From a virus, in IMG/VR virus record IMGVR_UViG_3300009159_000251, positions 1 to 27,672 of that record: DNA of 27,672 nt; one strand, written 5' to 3'. The notes below the pieces were generated by a model. The model did not search any database, had not been told where the DNA came from, and worked only from the letters and a program-made list of their open reading frames with translations. Below are positions 19,909 through 27,672 of this stretch, in pieces. A program made the position numbers and the translations under genes. How positions within the stretch are numbered: the stretch's first letter is position 1; every line of letters starts with the position of its first letter.

Positions 19909-21476
19909 TAGATGTCAGCCCTCGCTTTCGCACGATAAGTAACAGTTTTATCAAGAGGAACTTCATAATCATTAAGTTCAGCAATTTGAGTAGCGGTAGC
20001 GGTTACTGGACTATTTCTAATTGCTGTATATGTAATCGCATCATCGGAGCGCTCAACATCAAAGACGAAAGAACTAAAGCCTCCGCGGGTAAAGACTGGT
20101 TCATCTCCAGCATGGAAAGCAATCTTGTCTACATAGTGAACTCCGCCTGAACTTGCGCTTACTATCTTAACAAATACTTGAGCGTGTGTTGCAGTAGGTG
20201 GAGCCAATACTGTTGCGTTTGCTGTAACAAAGGCTGAACTCGTTGCGCTAACTGCTGTTCCGAAAGTTGTACTGATTGTTGTACCAGTTGTTGTTAAGTA
20301 TCGAATACCAACTTGGCATGAACGAGTAGTGCTACCTGCCTTAAAATCGGCAATGGCTGAGAACTCTTGGTTCGCTGTGACTAAAAATTTGGTTCCAATA
20401 GTAGTTGATGCAACTGCATCACCAGCGGCACTAGCAGTTACTTGTAAAGAAGCGCTACCGATTGATGCTTGAGCGGTTGAGCGAGCAATCGCGCAGTTAG
20501 TTGTTGCTTCCCATCCCGTTGTGTTTGTTTCAAGGGATGCTTGGTTTGGGGATAAAACATTAGTTCTTCCGAATACAGTTACAGTTACAGCCCCCTCAGT
20601 AGAATCATAAAAAGCAGTAATTAAAGGCGTTGCTGGAGCATCAACATCAATAGTGAACTGACTATAAGCCCAATCACTAAAGTAGTTTGAACCATTAACT
20701 AACTGAGCAACTCGAACATAGGCGCGATAAGTTGTTCCGTCTGCTAAGTCTGCTTCAAGAGTTTGACCATTATTGCTTGATGTAACAATTCCTGTTGAGA
20801 CCGTTGGCGTTGATGTGTCGGCGCTAAATGATGCACCGCCATAAGTTACTGAGTCAAAGACTTTAATCTCATAAGCATTTTGCGGGTCTCCATCTGCGTC
20901 AGCATAAGTCCAAACAACTGATGGGAATGTTGTATCTGTAATTGTTCCAGTAGGGGCTGTCACGGTTACTGTTGGCTGAGTAGTTGTAACTACATCGACA
21001 AACAACTCATAAAGACCAGCACGGTCAGCGCTTAGTATTGCGTTATCAGCAAACTTAACTACGAGGTTATCAATTAGAGTTTGACTCCAAGCCTCACCGT
21101 TTGGCGCTGTTGTAAGTTTTAGAGCAGTATCAAGGGTAGTCAAAGTAAGAGTGTTTGCTTTTGAGAAAGGAACTGAGTAACTCACGGTACGACCATTTCG
21201 GTCTGTGATAACTCCAAGGCTCAACTCAATAGAACCTGTTGCTCCAATAGTTGCTTTTGCCCTAAGATTTACATAGGCAACCTTCTCGGTAGCCGCCAAA
21301 GTTTGTGTGCCGAACTCGGCTTCATAGGAGGCTGGAACTGTTGTACTGGTACGGGTTATGTAAGTTGAATTGCTGTCATCAGCAAGCGCGGCATGAACTG
21401 AAGCCGACCCGCCTGAGATAGTAAAAGCCGAGGCGTTGTTCCAGTTTGCGTTAGGGCGAAGTACATAAGTAGCCAT
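19908..21476 (-). CDS. tail fibre/adhesin with FN3-like and CBM-like domains
   Basis: The 522-residue product starts MATYVLRPNANWNNASAFTI. An N-terminal beta domain (1-165) is followed by an FN3-like domain (about 170-285; FPSVVWTYADADGDPQNAYE, YRAYVRVAQLV). A jelly-roll that looks like a carbohydrate-binding module of the CBM4/9 type comes next (about 315-460; ETNTTGWEATTNCAIARST, VHYVDKIAFHAGDEP). A C-terminal beta domain completes it. Ser and Thr are abundant. It probably contacts host surface glycan, making it the best receptor-binding candidate here. It lies right after the tape measure gene, where Dit proteins are usually encoded; no separate Dit is evident. Confidence 0.65.
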   Translation of the reverse strand: MATYVLRPNANWNNASAFTISGGSASVHAALADDSNSTYITRTSTTVPASYEAEFGTQTLAATEKVAYVNLRAKATIGATGSIELSLGVITDRNGRTVSYSVPFSKANTLTLTTLDTALKLTTAPNGEAWSQTLIDNLVVKFADNAILSADRAGLYELFVDVVTTTQPTVTVTAPTGTITDTTFPSVVWTYADADGDPQNAYEIKVFDSVTYGGASFSADTSTPTVSTGIVTSSNNGQTLEADLADGTTYRAYVRVAQLVNGSNYFSDWAYSQFTIDVDAPATPLITAFYDSTEGAVTVTVFGRTNVLSPNQASLETNTTGWEATTNCAIARSTAQASIGSASLQVTASAAGDAVASTTIGTKFLVTANQEFSAIADFKAGSTTRSCQVGIRYLTTTGTTISTTFGTAVSATSSAFVTANATVLAPPTATHAQVFVKIVSASSGGVHYVDKIAFHAGDEPVFTRGGFSSFVFDVERSDDAITYTAIRNSPVTATATQIAELNDYEVPLDKTVTYRAKARADI

Positions 21477-24400
21477 TATTTGTTAGCCAACTCCTTTGCC
21501 AATATAGCGAATGTTTCTTGAATTCTTCGGGTAATGATGTCACCCTTTTCATCTATGTCTTTTGCTCCAGTTGTATCGACATTTACAACAAAGGCGCCTT
21601 GTTCAATAACAATGTTGTTTCCGCTAACTCCGCTGATTCGTGCTTGCTCATCGACAACCTTAGCGATACCTAATTGAGCATTAGCAATCTGTTGCCCGAA
21701 CGCCGCGTCAGAACCAAACTTACCAATCGCCGCACCAGTAAAACCAATTTTTTGAGTCAGTTCATTGATTTGAGCAATCGCGTCGGCTCCGCCACCAAGA
21801 ATTGACGCCGCGAGTTGAGCGCCCTTAATTGGTCCTGATTCAACTAAATCTTTAATAGCACCCGCGTCAAGACCTAATCCTTGGAGAGTGAGAATTTGGT
21901 TTGCAAACTGTTCGCTCTTATCCAAGCGCATCCGCATATTTTCAATAAGGGACTTAGCCTTTGGAATAAATCCATCAGGTAACTCAACTCCCTTGAGACC
22001 AGCAAAACTTAGGATGGTGTCTTTAAGTGAATCAGCAAACTGTTTAGCCGCATCTTGTAAATCTGTAAGCACATCACGCATTGACTCAATACCAGCGGTC
22101 ATCGCATCACGAATCTTTTTCATCAAGTCCGCTGAGTTTTGAAGTTCATTGAGTGTGGCATCATCCTCACCATTCATGCCCTCTAAAGCCTTAGCGCGTT
22201 TTCTTTCCTCTTCAAGAACATCCCCAAAACCTAAACCTTTTTTAAGGTTTTCTGCTAAATCGCCAAAGGCATCGGTTACTTTTCCAAGGACATTGCCAGT
22301 AGTAAATGACTTGACTGCTGAAGCAAAACCAAGAATTGTTTCGCCAGCCTTTAGGCTAAGTGAACTTAGGTTCTCAACTAAGAACTTACCGACCTCAACA
22401 TCTTTAAGTCCTTCCATAACATTGACTAACTTCTCAAGTTGTGGAATTGCCATGTCAGCAACACTATTTATGAAGTCGCCTAAAATATCTCCAACTTCTA
22501 ATTCTTTAAGTGAGGTTACAAAGGTACCAACTTTGCTTACCGCTCCACCGATTGTTTTAGAAGCGTCTGAAAGCATTTGAACTAACTCAGTTCCTAATTT
22601 AATATCGCCAGCCTCAATAATTGTTTCGCCAGCCTTCTTAGCAAAACCGCCTACCTTTGTTAAAGCGTCAGAAATAGCCTGAACTAAACCTTCAGCAATA
22701 GGAACCTTAGTAACTTGAAGAATTGTGTTACCAATTTTTTGAGATACGGCACCGATGTTTTTAAGACCACCTGAAATAAAATCAACTAAGTCAGTACCAA
22801 ATTCTTTTTCTTTTAATGTACTGGCAGTTTTGCTTACTGCTACTAAAGCCTTTTGTGTTGTTTCAATTTTGGTAATCAAAGTGTCAAGGGCTTTGTCGCT
22901 GATAACTTGCTTAGTAGCGTTAGTTATTGATGTTGCAAAAGACCGTAAAGGTTTTGCGGCATTATCGAAAGCGGTTTCAACCTTAGTTCCAAAACTGGTT
23001 ATGTTTGCCGCCGCTTTGTCAAGGGGCGCCGCTAACATCGCACCAATTTTAGGTATAAGTCTCAATCCGTCGGCAATCTCTGTAATAAAATCTGCTACAC
23101 CTTTAGCGGCTGACCTAAAAAAATCACCAAATTTTTCTAATAACAACGCTAGTGTTGCTGGTATAAAGGCAAGGGCTTTGCCTACTCCTTCGGCAAAGTT
23201 ATTAAATAAATCTATTCCTGCCTCAAGGGTATTGCGGTTACCCTTTAAGAAATTAACTAAGGCTCCAACTAGGGTAGCCAAAAACCCGCTAACTTTTTCA
23301 ACTAAGGTGAAATAGACGCTTGCAATGAAGTTAATAACCTTGGCTATTCCCTTACCAATAAACGAATTGGCATCAAGCAAGTCGCCCAAGAAACTAATAA
23401 AGATTCCGATGTACTTAAAAATACCGCCGAATACTGTGGCAAAGGCATCAATCAAGAAATCAAGAACCTTGGCAATCAACATACCTACCAAGTTGTTTGT
23501 ATCAAGAAGGTTACCAAGGAACTCAATAAACATTCCGATGTACTTAATGATTCCACCGATGACCGTAGCAAAGGCTTTCCATAGGAAGTCAAGAATCATT
23601 CCAATAATCTTGCCTACTGTTCCATGAGTATCAAGCAACATTCCAAGACCCTCTAGGAAGAAGCCAATAAACTTAAGGATGCCACCTACAACTGTGGCAA
23701 AGGCTTTGAACACAAAGTTGAGGACTGCTCGAACTACCTTACCAAAGGCTGTCTGTCCGCTGGTTACATAAGCCAAAGCACTTAGTAACATAATAAGAGT
23801 TTTGACTACACCTTGAATTGCTGTAAGCGTCGCTGTATAAATGAACTGGAATACAGAAATCATTGTTTGACCGAAAGATGTTGCTGGAGATATTGTGGTA
23901 CCGAAAGCAATAAGAAGATTACCAAGCCCAGTTAAAATGAAAGATAAGGCAGTACCAACTACTTGAGCAACTGAGTTAAATACATTTGTAAATACTTCTC
24001 GGAAAGTTTCGCTGTTCTTCCACGCATAGATGAACGCCGCTACGAGAGCCGCAATAGCAACTACATATAAAAAGATTGTGCTTTTCAAAATAAGCATGGC
24101 TTTATTAAGAGCCTTGACTGCCGTTGCTTTTAAGGTAGTAGCCGCGGTGGAGAGTCTTGTCTGAATTGTATAAGCCATAACGCCGAGAGTTACTGCCGCT
24201 AAAGCCGCAACTACAACATAAAGAACAGTTTTATGGTCTCTAAAAAACTTAGTTAATCTCTCAATAAGAAAGGCAACTCCAGTAATTGCCTTAGCAAAAA
24301 TCATTACTGCTACTGCCATTACCGCGCTAAATGCTTCGCCAATTTTCTTACCAACATCTAATAAAGGTCTAAGCGCTGTAAGCAAGCGTCCCATTGCAGT

Positions 24401-25519
24401 CTGCACTTGGGATGAAGTCAAAGCCATAGCAAGAAATCCAACGGCAACTGGGTTAAGCATTTTAAGAAGGCTTCCAAAAATAGGGACTGCACCAAAAACT
24501 CTTGTGCCAGCCATGGTTGCAAAGGCTGTTCCAAATCCCGCGACAACAGGAAGAATCATTTCAAACTTACTGGCAAGGTCATTGACCTTAGTTCCAGTCA
24601 TGTCCATGCCAGCAATAAAATCTGAGAATTTATCAATAGCCGCCGCAATAGGGGTTGTAAGTTTTACAAACACTTTTTGTATTGCTTCAAGGATTACTGA
24701 AAGTTTTCCACCTGACTCAATAGAGTTAATAATTGTTTTTTCAAATTTGAAGGCTGACTTAATAATTGGTCCAAAGCCTTTTACTAAAACTGCTCCCATG
24801 CTGACTTGTAGGTCATTATGCAGGTCACCAAACATTGTGATGAGTTTTGCTGGTGATTCCATAGCCAACGCATAGGCGCCAGCCGCCTTGGTTCCTTCTT
24901 TCATAACAAGATTGACTACCGCTTGACGGCGTTCAGCCATCGTTAAATCTTTAGCCGCTTTTCCGATTGTGCTGGCATATCTTTGATAAGCGTCAGAGGC
25001 TCCAGTAGTAATACCAATTTGACGCAATACTCTTGTGTTACCAGTTGTTACCGCAAAGGTAATTGACTGAAGCGCTTCTTCGGCAGTCATTGAGGATGCT
25101 ACCGATAAATCTTGAGCGGTCTTTGCTAATAATGTTGCCTGTGATAAATCAATGTTTGATTGAGCAAACTTAAGTGTTGTCTTTTGTGCGGCGGCGGCAT
25201 TTATTCCAAGCGCTCGCATACCGTCGGATGTTGATTTGAGGGCTTCGTATCCCTTACCGCTGGATGCTCCAACTGCTTCAAGTGCTAAATCTAAGCGTTC
25301 AACTTCCGCCGCCGCTTTGAAAGATTTAACACCGAAAGCAATAAGTCCAGCAATAGCCGCACCTGAAGCAATACCGATGCCTGTTAGTGCGCCTTGTAAT
25401 TTAGATGAAGCCTGTTGGAACTCATTAGCCGATTTAACGGCTCTATCCATACCTTGAGTAAACTGGGCTGAGTCCGCCGATAACCGAGCGCGGACTTCCA
25501 TGGTTGGTGAATCAGCCAT
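21476..25519 (-). CDS. tail tape measure protein
   Basis: At 1347 residues this is the longest gene. The N-terminal part (MADSPTMEVRARLSADSAQF, then TQGMDRAVKSANEFQQ) is the usual phage tape measure start. A long helical region includes many hydrophobic segments (about 340-590) and repeated blocks. Three 43-residue repeats lie at 593-721 (see separate entry), and looser 34-36-residue repeats at about 890-1080 (EFGTDLVDFISGG, LGTELVQMLSDAS, VGKFLVENLSSLS). It sets tail length and helps DNA entry. No lytic transglycosylase or peptidase motif is visible. It follows the frameshifted chaperone with ATG directly after TAA. Confidence 0.9.
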   Translation of the reverse strand: MADSPTMEVRARLSADSAQFTQGMDRAVKSANEFQQASSKLQGALTGIGIASGAAIAGLIAFGVKSFKAAAEVERLDLALEAVGASSGKGYEALKSTSDGMRALGINAAAAQKTTLKFAQSNIDLSQATLLAKTAQDLSVASSMTAEEALQSITFAVTTGNTRVLRQIGITTGASDAYQRYASTIGKAAKDLTMAERRQAVVNLVMKEGTKAAGAYALAMESPAKLITMFGDLHNDLQVSMGAVLVKGFGPIIKSAFKFEKTIINSIESGGKLSVILEAIQKVFVKLTTPIAAAIDKFSDFIAGMDMTGTKVNDLASKFEMILPVVAGFGTAFATMAGTRVFGAVPIFGSLLKMLNPVAVGFLAMALTSSQVQTAMGRLLTALRPLLDVGKKIGEAFSAVMAVAVMIFAKAITGVAFLIERLTKFFRDHKTVLYVVVAALAAVTLGVMAYTIQTRLSTAATTLKATAVKALNKAMLILKSTIFLYVVAIAALVAAFIYAWKNSETFREVFTNVFNSVAQVVGTALSFILTGLGNLLIAFGTTISPATSFGQTMISVFQFIYTATLTAIQGVVKTLIMLLSALAYVTSGQTAFGKVVRAVLNFVFKAFATVVGGILKFIGFFLEGLGMLLDTHGTVGKIIGMILDFLWKAFATVIGGIIKYIGMFIEFLGNLLDTNNLVGMLIAKVLDFLIDAFATVFGGIFKYIGIFISFLGDLLDANSFIGKGIAKVINFIASVYFTLVEKVSGFLATLVGALVNFLKGNRNTLEAGIDLFNNFAEGVGKALAFIPATLALLLEKFGDFFRSAAKGVADFITEIADGLRLIPKIGAMLAAPLDKAAANITSFGTKVETAFDNAAKPLRSFATSITNATKQVISDKALDTLITKIETTQKALVAVSKTASTLKEKEFGTDLVDFISGGLKNIGAVSQKIGNTILQVTKVPIAEGLVQAISDALTKVGGFAKKAGETIIEAGDIKLGTELVQMLSDASKTIGGAVSKVGTFVTSLKELEVGDILGDFINSVADMAIPQLEKLVNVMEGLKDVEVGKFLVENLSSLSLKAGETILGFASAVKSFTTGNVLGKVTDAFGDLAENLKKGLGFGDVLEEERKRAKALEGMNGEDDATLNELQNSADLMKKIRDAMTAGIESMRDVLTDLQDAAKQFADSLKDTILSFAGLKGVELPDGFIPKAKSLIENMRMRLDKSEQFANQILTLQGLGLDAGAIKDLVESGPIKGAQLAASILGGGADAIAQINELTQKIGFTGAAIGKFGSDAAFGQQIANAQLGIAKVVDEQARISGVSGNNIVIEQGAFVVNVDTTGAKDIDEKGDIITRRIQETFAILAKELANK
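23357..23743 (-). repeat. three 43-residue tandem repeats in the tape measure gene
   Basis: Units at 23743-23615, 23614-23486 and 23485-23357 each encode 43 residues with shared features: a GKVV/GKII start, LDFL, AFATVxGGIxKxIG, and LLDT/LLDA near the end. A fourth, decayed unit follows. Equal length to the base indicates recent duplication and a simple way to change tail length. Confidence 0.75.
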
Positions 25520-25732
25520 TTATCTCCTAGCCTTCGCTCTTCTCTCGGCTTTCTCGCGCTCTTTTTCTTTGAGAAGATAGAACGCGTTCCAATCGGTTAA
25601 TTCCATACTGCTAAGTGGGCGGTGGGATTCACTTCCGTAAAGAAGTTCTCCCACCGTCCGACCTAACTTTTCTGCTAGTTCAAAAAGAAACCGTCTTTCA
25701 GGATTCTTGAGGAAATCGTGCCTGTGATTCTT
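25520..25732 (-). CDS. tail assembly chaperone, frameshift extension (gpT-like)
   Basis: The gap between the chaperone stop (25698) and the tape measure ATG is filled by an open frame that has no start of its own. It is read +1 (or -2) relative to the chaperone. It encodes LKNPERRFLFELAEKLGRTV, then GELLYG and SSMELTDWNAFYLL, ending in a charged KEKEREKAERRAKARR. ELAEKLGxTVxELL and LSSxELTxWxAFY are typical of the T part of phage G/GT chaperones. An in-frame TAG at 25735-25733 sets the earliest joining point. Likely slip sites are UUU-C (CGA TTT CCT, about 25716-25710) or UCC before the UGA. The fused protein would bind tape measure and tube subunits. Confidence 0.75.
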   Translation of the reverse strand, partial: KNHRHDFLKNPERRFLFELAEKLGRTVGELLYGSESHRPLSSMELTDWNAFYLLKEKEREKAERRAKARR

Positions 25733-26060
25733 CTACCGCCTTTTCGCCAAGACCTGAACTGCCAAGAGCCTTTGTTGCCAAACGCTCAATGACTGCGCCA
25801 TTCTTTGAAAGAATCGCTTCACGGTCTTGCTCGGTAAAGACTGGTAGACCCGTTTCAGGGTCAAACACAGTTGCGATAACAGTCTTTGCGTACATATTAG
25901 AAACATCTACCTTATCTGCCGAGGTTGCCCCCTCAGTAAGTGTTGCTCTTTGTCCTGCTGTCATAGAACGAATCTCTACTGAAACTCCCCATTCAGGGAC
26001 TACCAATAATTCCTTCGTAATATCGTCAGCCGAAAATATCTTTCCGCGTAAATCTGCCAT
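25698..26060 (-). CDS. tail assembly chaperone (gpG-like)
   Basis: A 120-residue protein starting MADLRGKIFSADDITKELLV. It has VPEWGVSVEIRSMTAGQRAT and a FDPETGLPVFTEQDREAILS segment, typical of the G part of tail chaperones encoded just before the tape measure gene. Start ATG is behind AAGGAGAAC. Its stop TGA (25700-25698) follows a region where ribosomes can shift into the downstream frame to make a longer GT product. The chaperone keeps tape measure protein soluble and helps tube proteins assemble around it. Confidence 0.8.
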   Translation of the reverse strand: MADLRGKIFSADDITKELLVVPEWGVSVEIRSMTAGQRATLTEGATSADKVDVSNMYAKTVIATVFDPETGLPVFTEQDREAILSKNGAVIERLATKALGSSGLGEKAVEESQARFPQES

Positions 26061-26125
26061 TTTGTTCTCCTTGGGACACTAGGTTGGTCACGATAAATTA
26101 TTTAGTTTTTTTGAATCAATTCCTA

Positions 26126-26542
26126 TTATGAATAGGTACCGCGTGTAATGGCGCCTGTCACTTGGAACTCTGCTGAGTATGACACTACATCTCCGATAGC
26201 ACCACTCTTCTCGTAAGAAGTCATTAGTGCCTCTCCTGTGTACTTGACATACCCTGCTGTTGAACCTTCAGGACCGTACTCGAATGAAACTGACGCTGAC
26301 TGACCAAGAATTGCCGCCAAGTGAGCATCAACTGTTGCATCAAAGTTTCCTGAAACGCTTAGTGTTGAATCTGTTAGCCCGACTACATAAGACTTCGCAG
26401 ACGAACCGAATGTACTGGTCTCGGCTGTGTCTACTGATTGTGGGAATCCAACATCTGTTAGTGTGTTTGAAATATCGGTAAGTGTTCCAGCCGCATTGTC
26501 TACCTTGAATACGGTGGATTTACCATGACGAAATGTAGGCAT
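26126..26542 (-). CDS. tail tube protein, short paralogue
   Basis: A 138-residue protein starting MPTFRHGKSTVFKVDNAAGT. It shares MPTFRHGK, DTAETSxFGxSAKSYVVG, DxTxSxSGxFxAT and an acidic SYSAEFQxT end with the longer protein encoded just upstream. Both are therefore tail tube homologues. This one lacks the C-terminal added domain. Start is ATG 26542 behind AGGAGGT. It may form part of the tube, a tip or end ring, or be the main tube with the long one as a decorated form. The next 65 bases to the chaperone gene are AT-rich without a clear terminator. Confidence 0.8.
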   Translation of the reverse strand: MPTFRHGKSTVFKVDNAAGTLTDISNTLTDVGFPQSVDTAETSTFGSSAKSYVVGLTDSTLSVSGNFDATVDAHLAAILGQSASVSFEYGPEGSTAGYVKYTGEALMTSYEKSGAIGDVVSYSAEFQVTGAITRGTYS

Positions 26543-26547
26543 TTTTT

Positions 26548-27279
26548 TTACCTCCTAGTAAAAGCCACCACAGGGGTAGCCGAGCCTGTCGAACCTGCAA
26601 CCGTGTAGTTCACGCGTAGGTATCTGTTTACTGTTGTGCCACTTGCGACCTCAACTCTTTGTGAGGTTTTCTGAGTGCTTGTAACGGTTGTGAAAGTAAC
26701 AAGGTCAGCAAAAGTTGAGTTATCTGCTGAGTGTTGAATCTTTACAGCGATTGTTCCGTTACGGGTATTAACTGGAACTGACAAGAATCCCGCTCCGCCA
26801 TTTAAGGAAGAAGTGGTGTTATCTACGCCTGTTCCATTTCCAGTCGCAGTTACAGTCGAACCTGAAGAAAGAATCTTCCCGTGTTCAACTGCATCTGTTG
26901 ATTGGAATTCTGCGCTTGCTTGGACAATATCCGCGATGGCACTTGAGACCTCGTAGGATGTATCGTCTGCTTGTAGCATGATTGCTCCAGCGCCATTTGA
27001 ATGACCTTCAGGAGCAACGATTAGTTTAAGTTTTGTGGCTGAACCAATAGTGCTTGAAAAGAATTGGTCGGTACCAACTGATGCTGTTGCTTCAAACATC
27101 CCTGATAGCGAGACTGTTCCATCTCGATGACCAACTACATAAGACTTTGCGCTTGTTCCAAAGGCACTTGTCTCGGCGGTATCAATGCTTGTTGAAGCGC
27201 TGACACTATTGAAATAGGTTGAAAAGTCATACTCATCTATAAAGACATTGACATTTTTACCGTGGCGGAATGTAGGCAT
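26548..27279 (-). CDS. major tail protein with C-terminal decoration domain
   Basis: A 243-residue protein starting MPTFRHGKNVNVFIDEYDFS. Residues 1-140 are the tail tube fold, related to the 138-residue protein downstream. Residues 150-243 form a separate beta domain (FLSVPVNTRNGTIAVKIQHS, then ADNSTFADLVTF, and VEVASGTTVNRYLRVNY), similar in style to Ig-like or discoidin-like decorations on siphophage tubes that stick out from the tail. It is probably the main tube subunit. It overlaps the upstream connector gene by TAATG. Confidence 0.8.
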   Translation of the reverse strand: MPTFRHGKNVNVFIDEYDFSTYFNSVSASTSIDTAETSAFGTSAKSYVVGHRDGTVSLSGMFEATASVGTDQFFSSTIGSATKLKLIVAPEGHSNGAGAIMLQADDTSYEVSSAIADIVQASAEFQSTDAVEHGKILSSGSTVTATGNGTGVDNTTSSLNGGAGFLSVPVNTRNGTIAVKIQHSADNSTFADLVTFTTVTSTQKTSQRVEVASGTTVNRYLRVNYTVAGSTGSATPVVAFTRR

Positions 27280-27590
27280 TATTTCTCCTCAACTGGGCGT
27301 TGATGTGGGGTGCCGTCTTGAACAAAACCATCGCCATCGCCATCTTCGGCATCGGCATCAAAACCCTCTTCAACAGCAGGTTCTACTACAACCTCTGCAA
27401 CGGGTTCAACTTTAGGTTCTTCAACAACAGACTTTTCGATTTTCTTTGCTGGCTTATCTGTATCTTCAATGATTTCTGAATCTAAAAGCCACTTGACTGA
27501 TTGTGCTGGAATATCCTCAACAATATCGCCAACCTCAGCGCGTTTGTTGGGTGGGTAATCAATACCCTGTAAGACTCTATAACGAGCCAT
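27279..27590 (-). CDS. acidic connector-region protein
   Basis: A 103-residue protein starting MARYRVLQGIDYPPNKRAEV. A small SH3-like or beta N-terminal part (GDIVEDIPAQSVKWLLDSEI) is followed by a Glu/Val/Pro-rich linker and the acidic motif DAEDGDGDGFVQDGTP, which has the D-x-D-x-D spacing of calcium-binding loops. Its position just before the tail tube gene suits a head-tail or tube accessory protein. The start is behind GGAGGAGG. Motif and location are seen; calcium binding and role are inferred. Confidence 0.6.
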   Translation of the reverse strand: MARYRVLQGIDYPPNKRAEVGDIVEDIPAQSVKWLLDSEIIEDTDKPAKKIEKSVVEEPKVEPVAEVVVEPAVEEGFDADAEDGDGDGFVQDGTPHQRPVEEK

Positions 27591-27672
27591 TCAAACCTCC
27601 TCCGATACGGCACATGGGTAACCCAAGTAACCGTCAGGTCACTCGGACACGGAAGAGACGAAAAACTCGGGC
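27591..27672 (-). other. window edge, probably the 3' end of an upstream gene
   Basis: On the minus strand two frames end here. One reads PEFFVSSVSE to a stop at 27641-27639; another reads ARVFRLFRVRVT to a stop at 27636-27634. A third frame stays open. One of these is probably the end of a head-tail connection gene, but too little is visible to choose. The ribosome site of the next gene (GGAGGAGG) lies at about 27600. Confidence 0.35.

Noticed and set aside
22149-23627. Several plus-strand open frames opposite the tape measure gene
   Set aside because: They are antisense to a long, clearly coding gene, lack ribosome sites and show Ser/Leu/Pro-rich sequence typical of shadow frames.
23357-23743. 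Repeats taken as a CRISPR array
   Set aside because: The units are contiguous, in frame and 129 bases long without spacers; they are protein repeats of the tape measure.
26061-26125. Terminator in the AT-rich gap before the tail chaperone gene
   Set aside because: The run of T is on the plus strand while transcription is leftward, and the only dyad (GAAT/ATTC) is four bases long.
1-27672. tRNA genes, integrase, transposase, CRISPR array
   Set aside because: Read for cloverleaf-like segments, recombinase motifs and regular spacer arrays; none was seen. A tRNA scan would be more sensitive than reading by eye.

Overview
This window reads as part of the genome of a tailed double-stranded DNA phage with a long non-contractile tail. 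It carries a tape measure gene, tail tube genes and a frameshifted tail chaperone, and no sheath gene is seen. The host is most likely an actinobacterium. Pointers are a DUF7455-type protein, a Gene product 88-type protein, a DUF5047-like tail hub, GTG and TTG starts, and a LexA-type box of the CGAAC-N4-GTTCG form used by Gram-positive bacteria. Base composition looks close to balanced or slightly AT-rich by eye. That would fit a low-GC freshwater actinobacterium (acI/Nanopelagicales type) better than a high-GC soil host. This host assignment is inference.

Layout. Positions 1-1013 hold a minus-strand group: a cut-off small membrane protein, a zinc metallopeptidase and a tiny zinc-finger protein. 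It diverges from a long plus-strand accessory region (1192-9279) of small, tightly coupled genes, most of unknown function, with starts often overlapping stops as TAATG or ATGA. In that region lies a three-enzyme run (3598-5824): an HDAC-superfamily deacetylase, a Gp88-type cysteine protein and a proteasome-beta/HslV-like Ntn hydrolase. A three-gene minus-strand cassette (6530-7301) sits inside the plus-strand region. It is bounded by a terminator at one end and a LexA-type box over a leaderless promoter at the other.

From 9261 to 27672 everything is on the minus strand. Read in transcription order from the right, it has a connector-type protein, two related tail tube proteins, the tail assembly chaperone with a programmed frameshift, the tape measure protein, four distal tail proteins, and the lysis genes (holin, CHAP endolysin, coiled-coil membrane protein). 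A promoter at about 16940 then starts the early/replication set: Gam-like nuclease inhibitor, ERF annealing protein, a HTH/zinc protein, a replication initiator with iteron-like repeats inside its gene, a helicase-loader-like protein, HNH nuclease, RusA-like resolvase, an HTH regulator, a tandem ParB-like protein, and finally the small and large terminase subunits. The terminase is therefore at the end of the replication set. Head genes are not in this window and presumably lie beyond the right edge.

The most useful non-coding observation is a conserved promoter/operator element. It has a left arm TTATTAACCCCaGT, then an extended -10 TGnTATACT, sometimes followed by GGGGTT. It occurs before most plus-strand operons and before the divergent minus-strand group, with a diverged form before the Gam gene. 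The second is the repeat set in the linker of the initiator gene, where the DNA motif is kept across two reading frames. It looks like a lambda-O-type origin.
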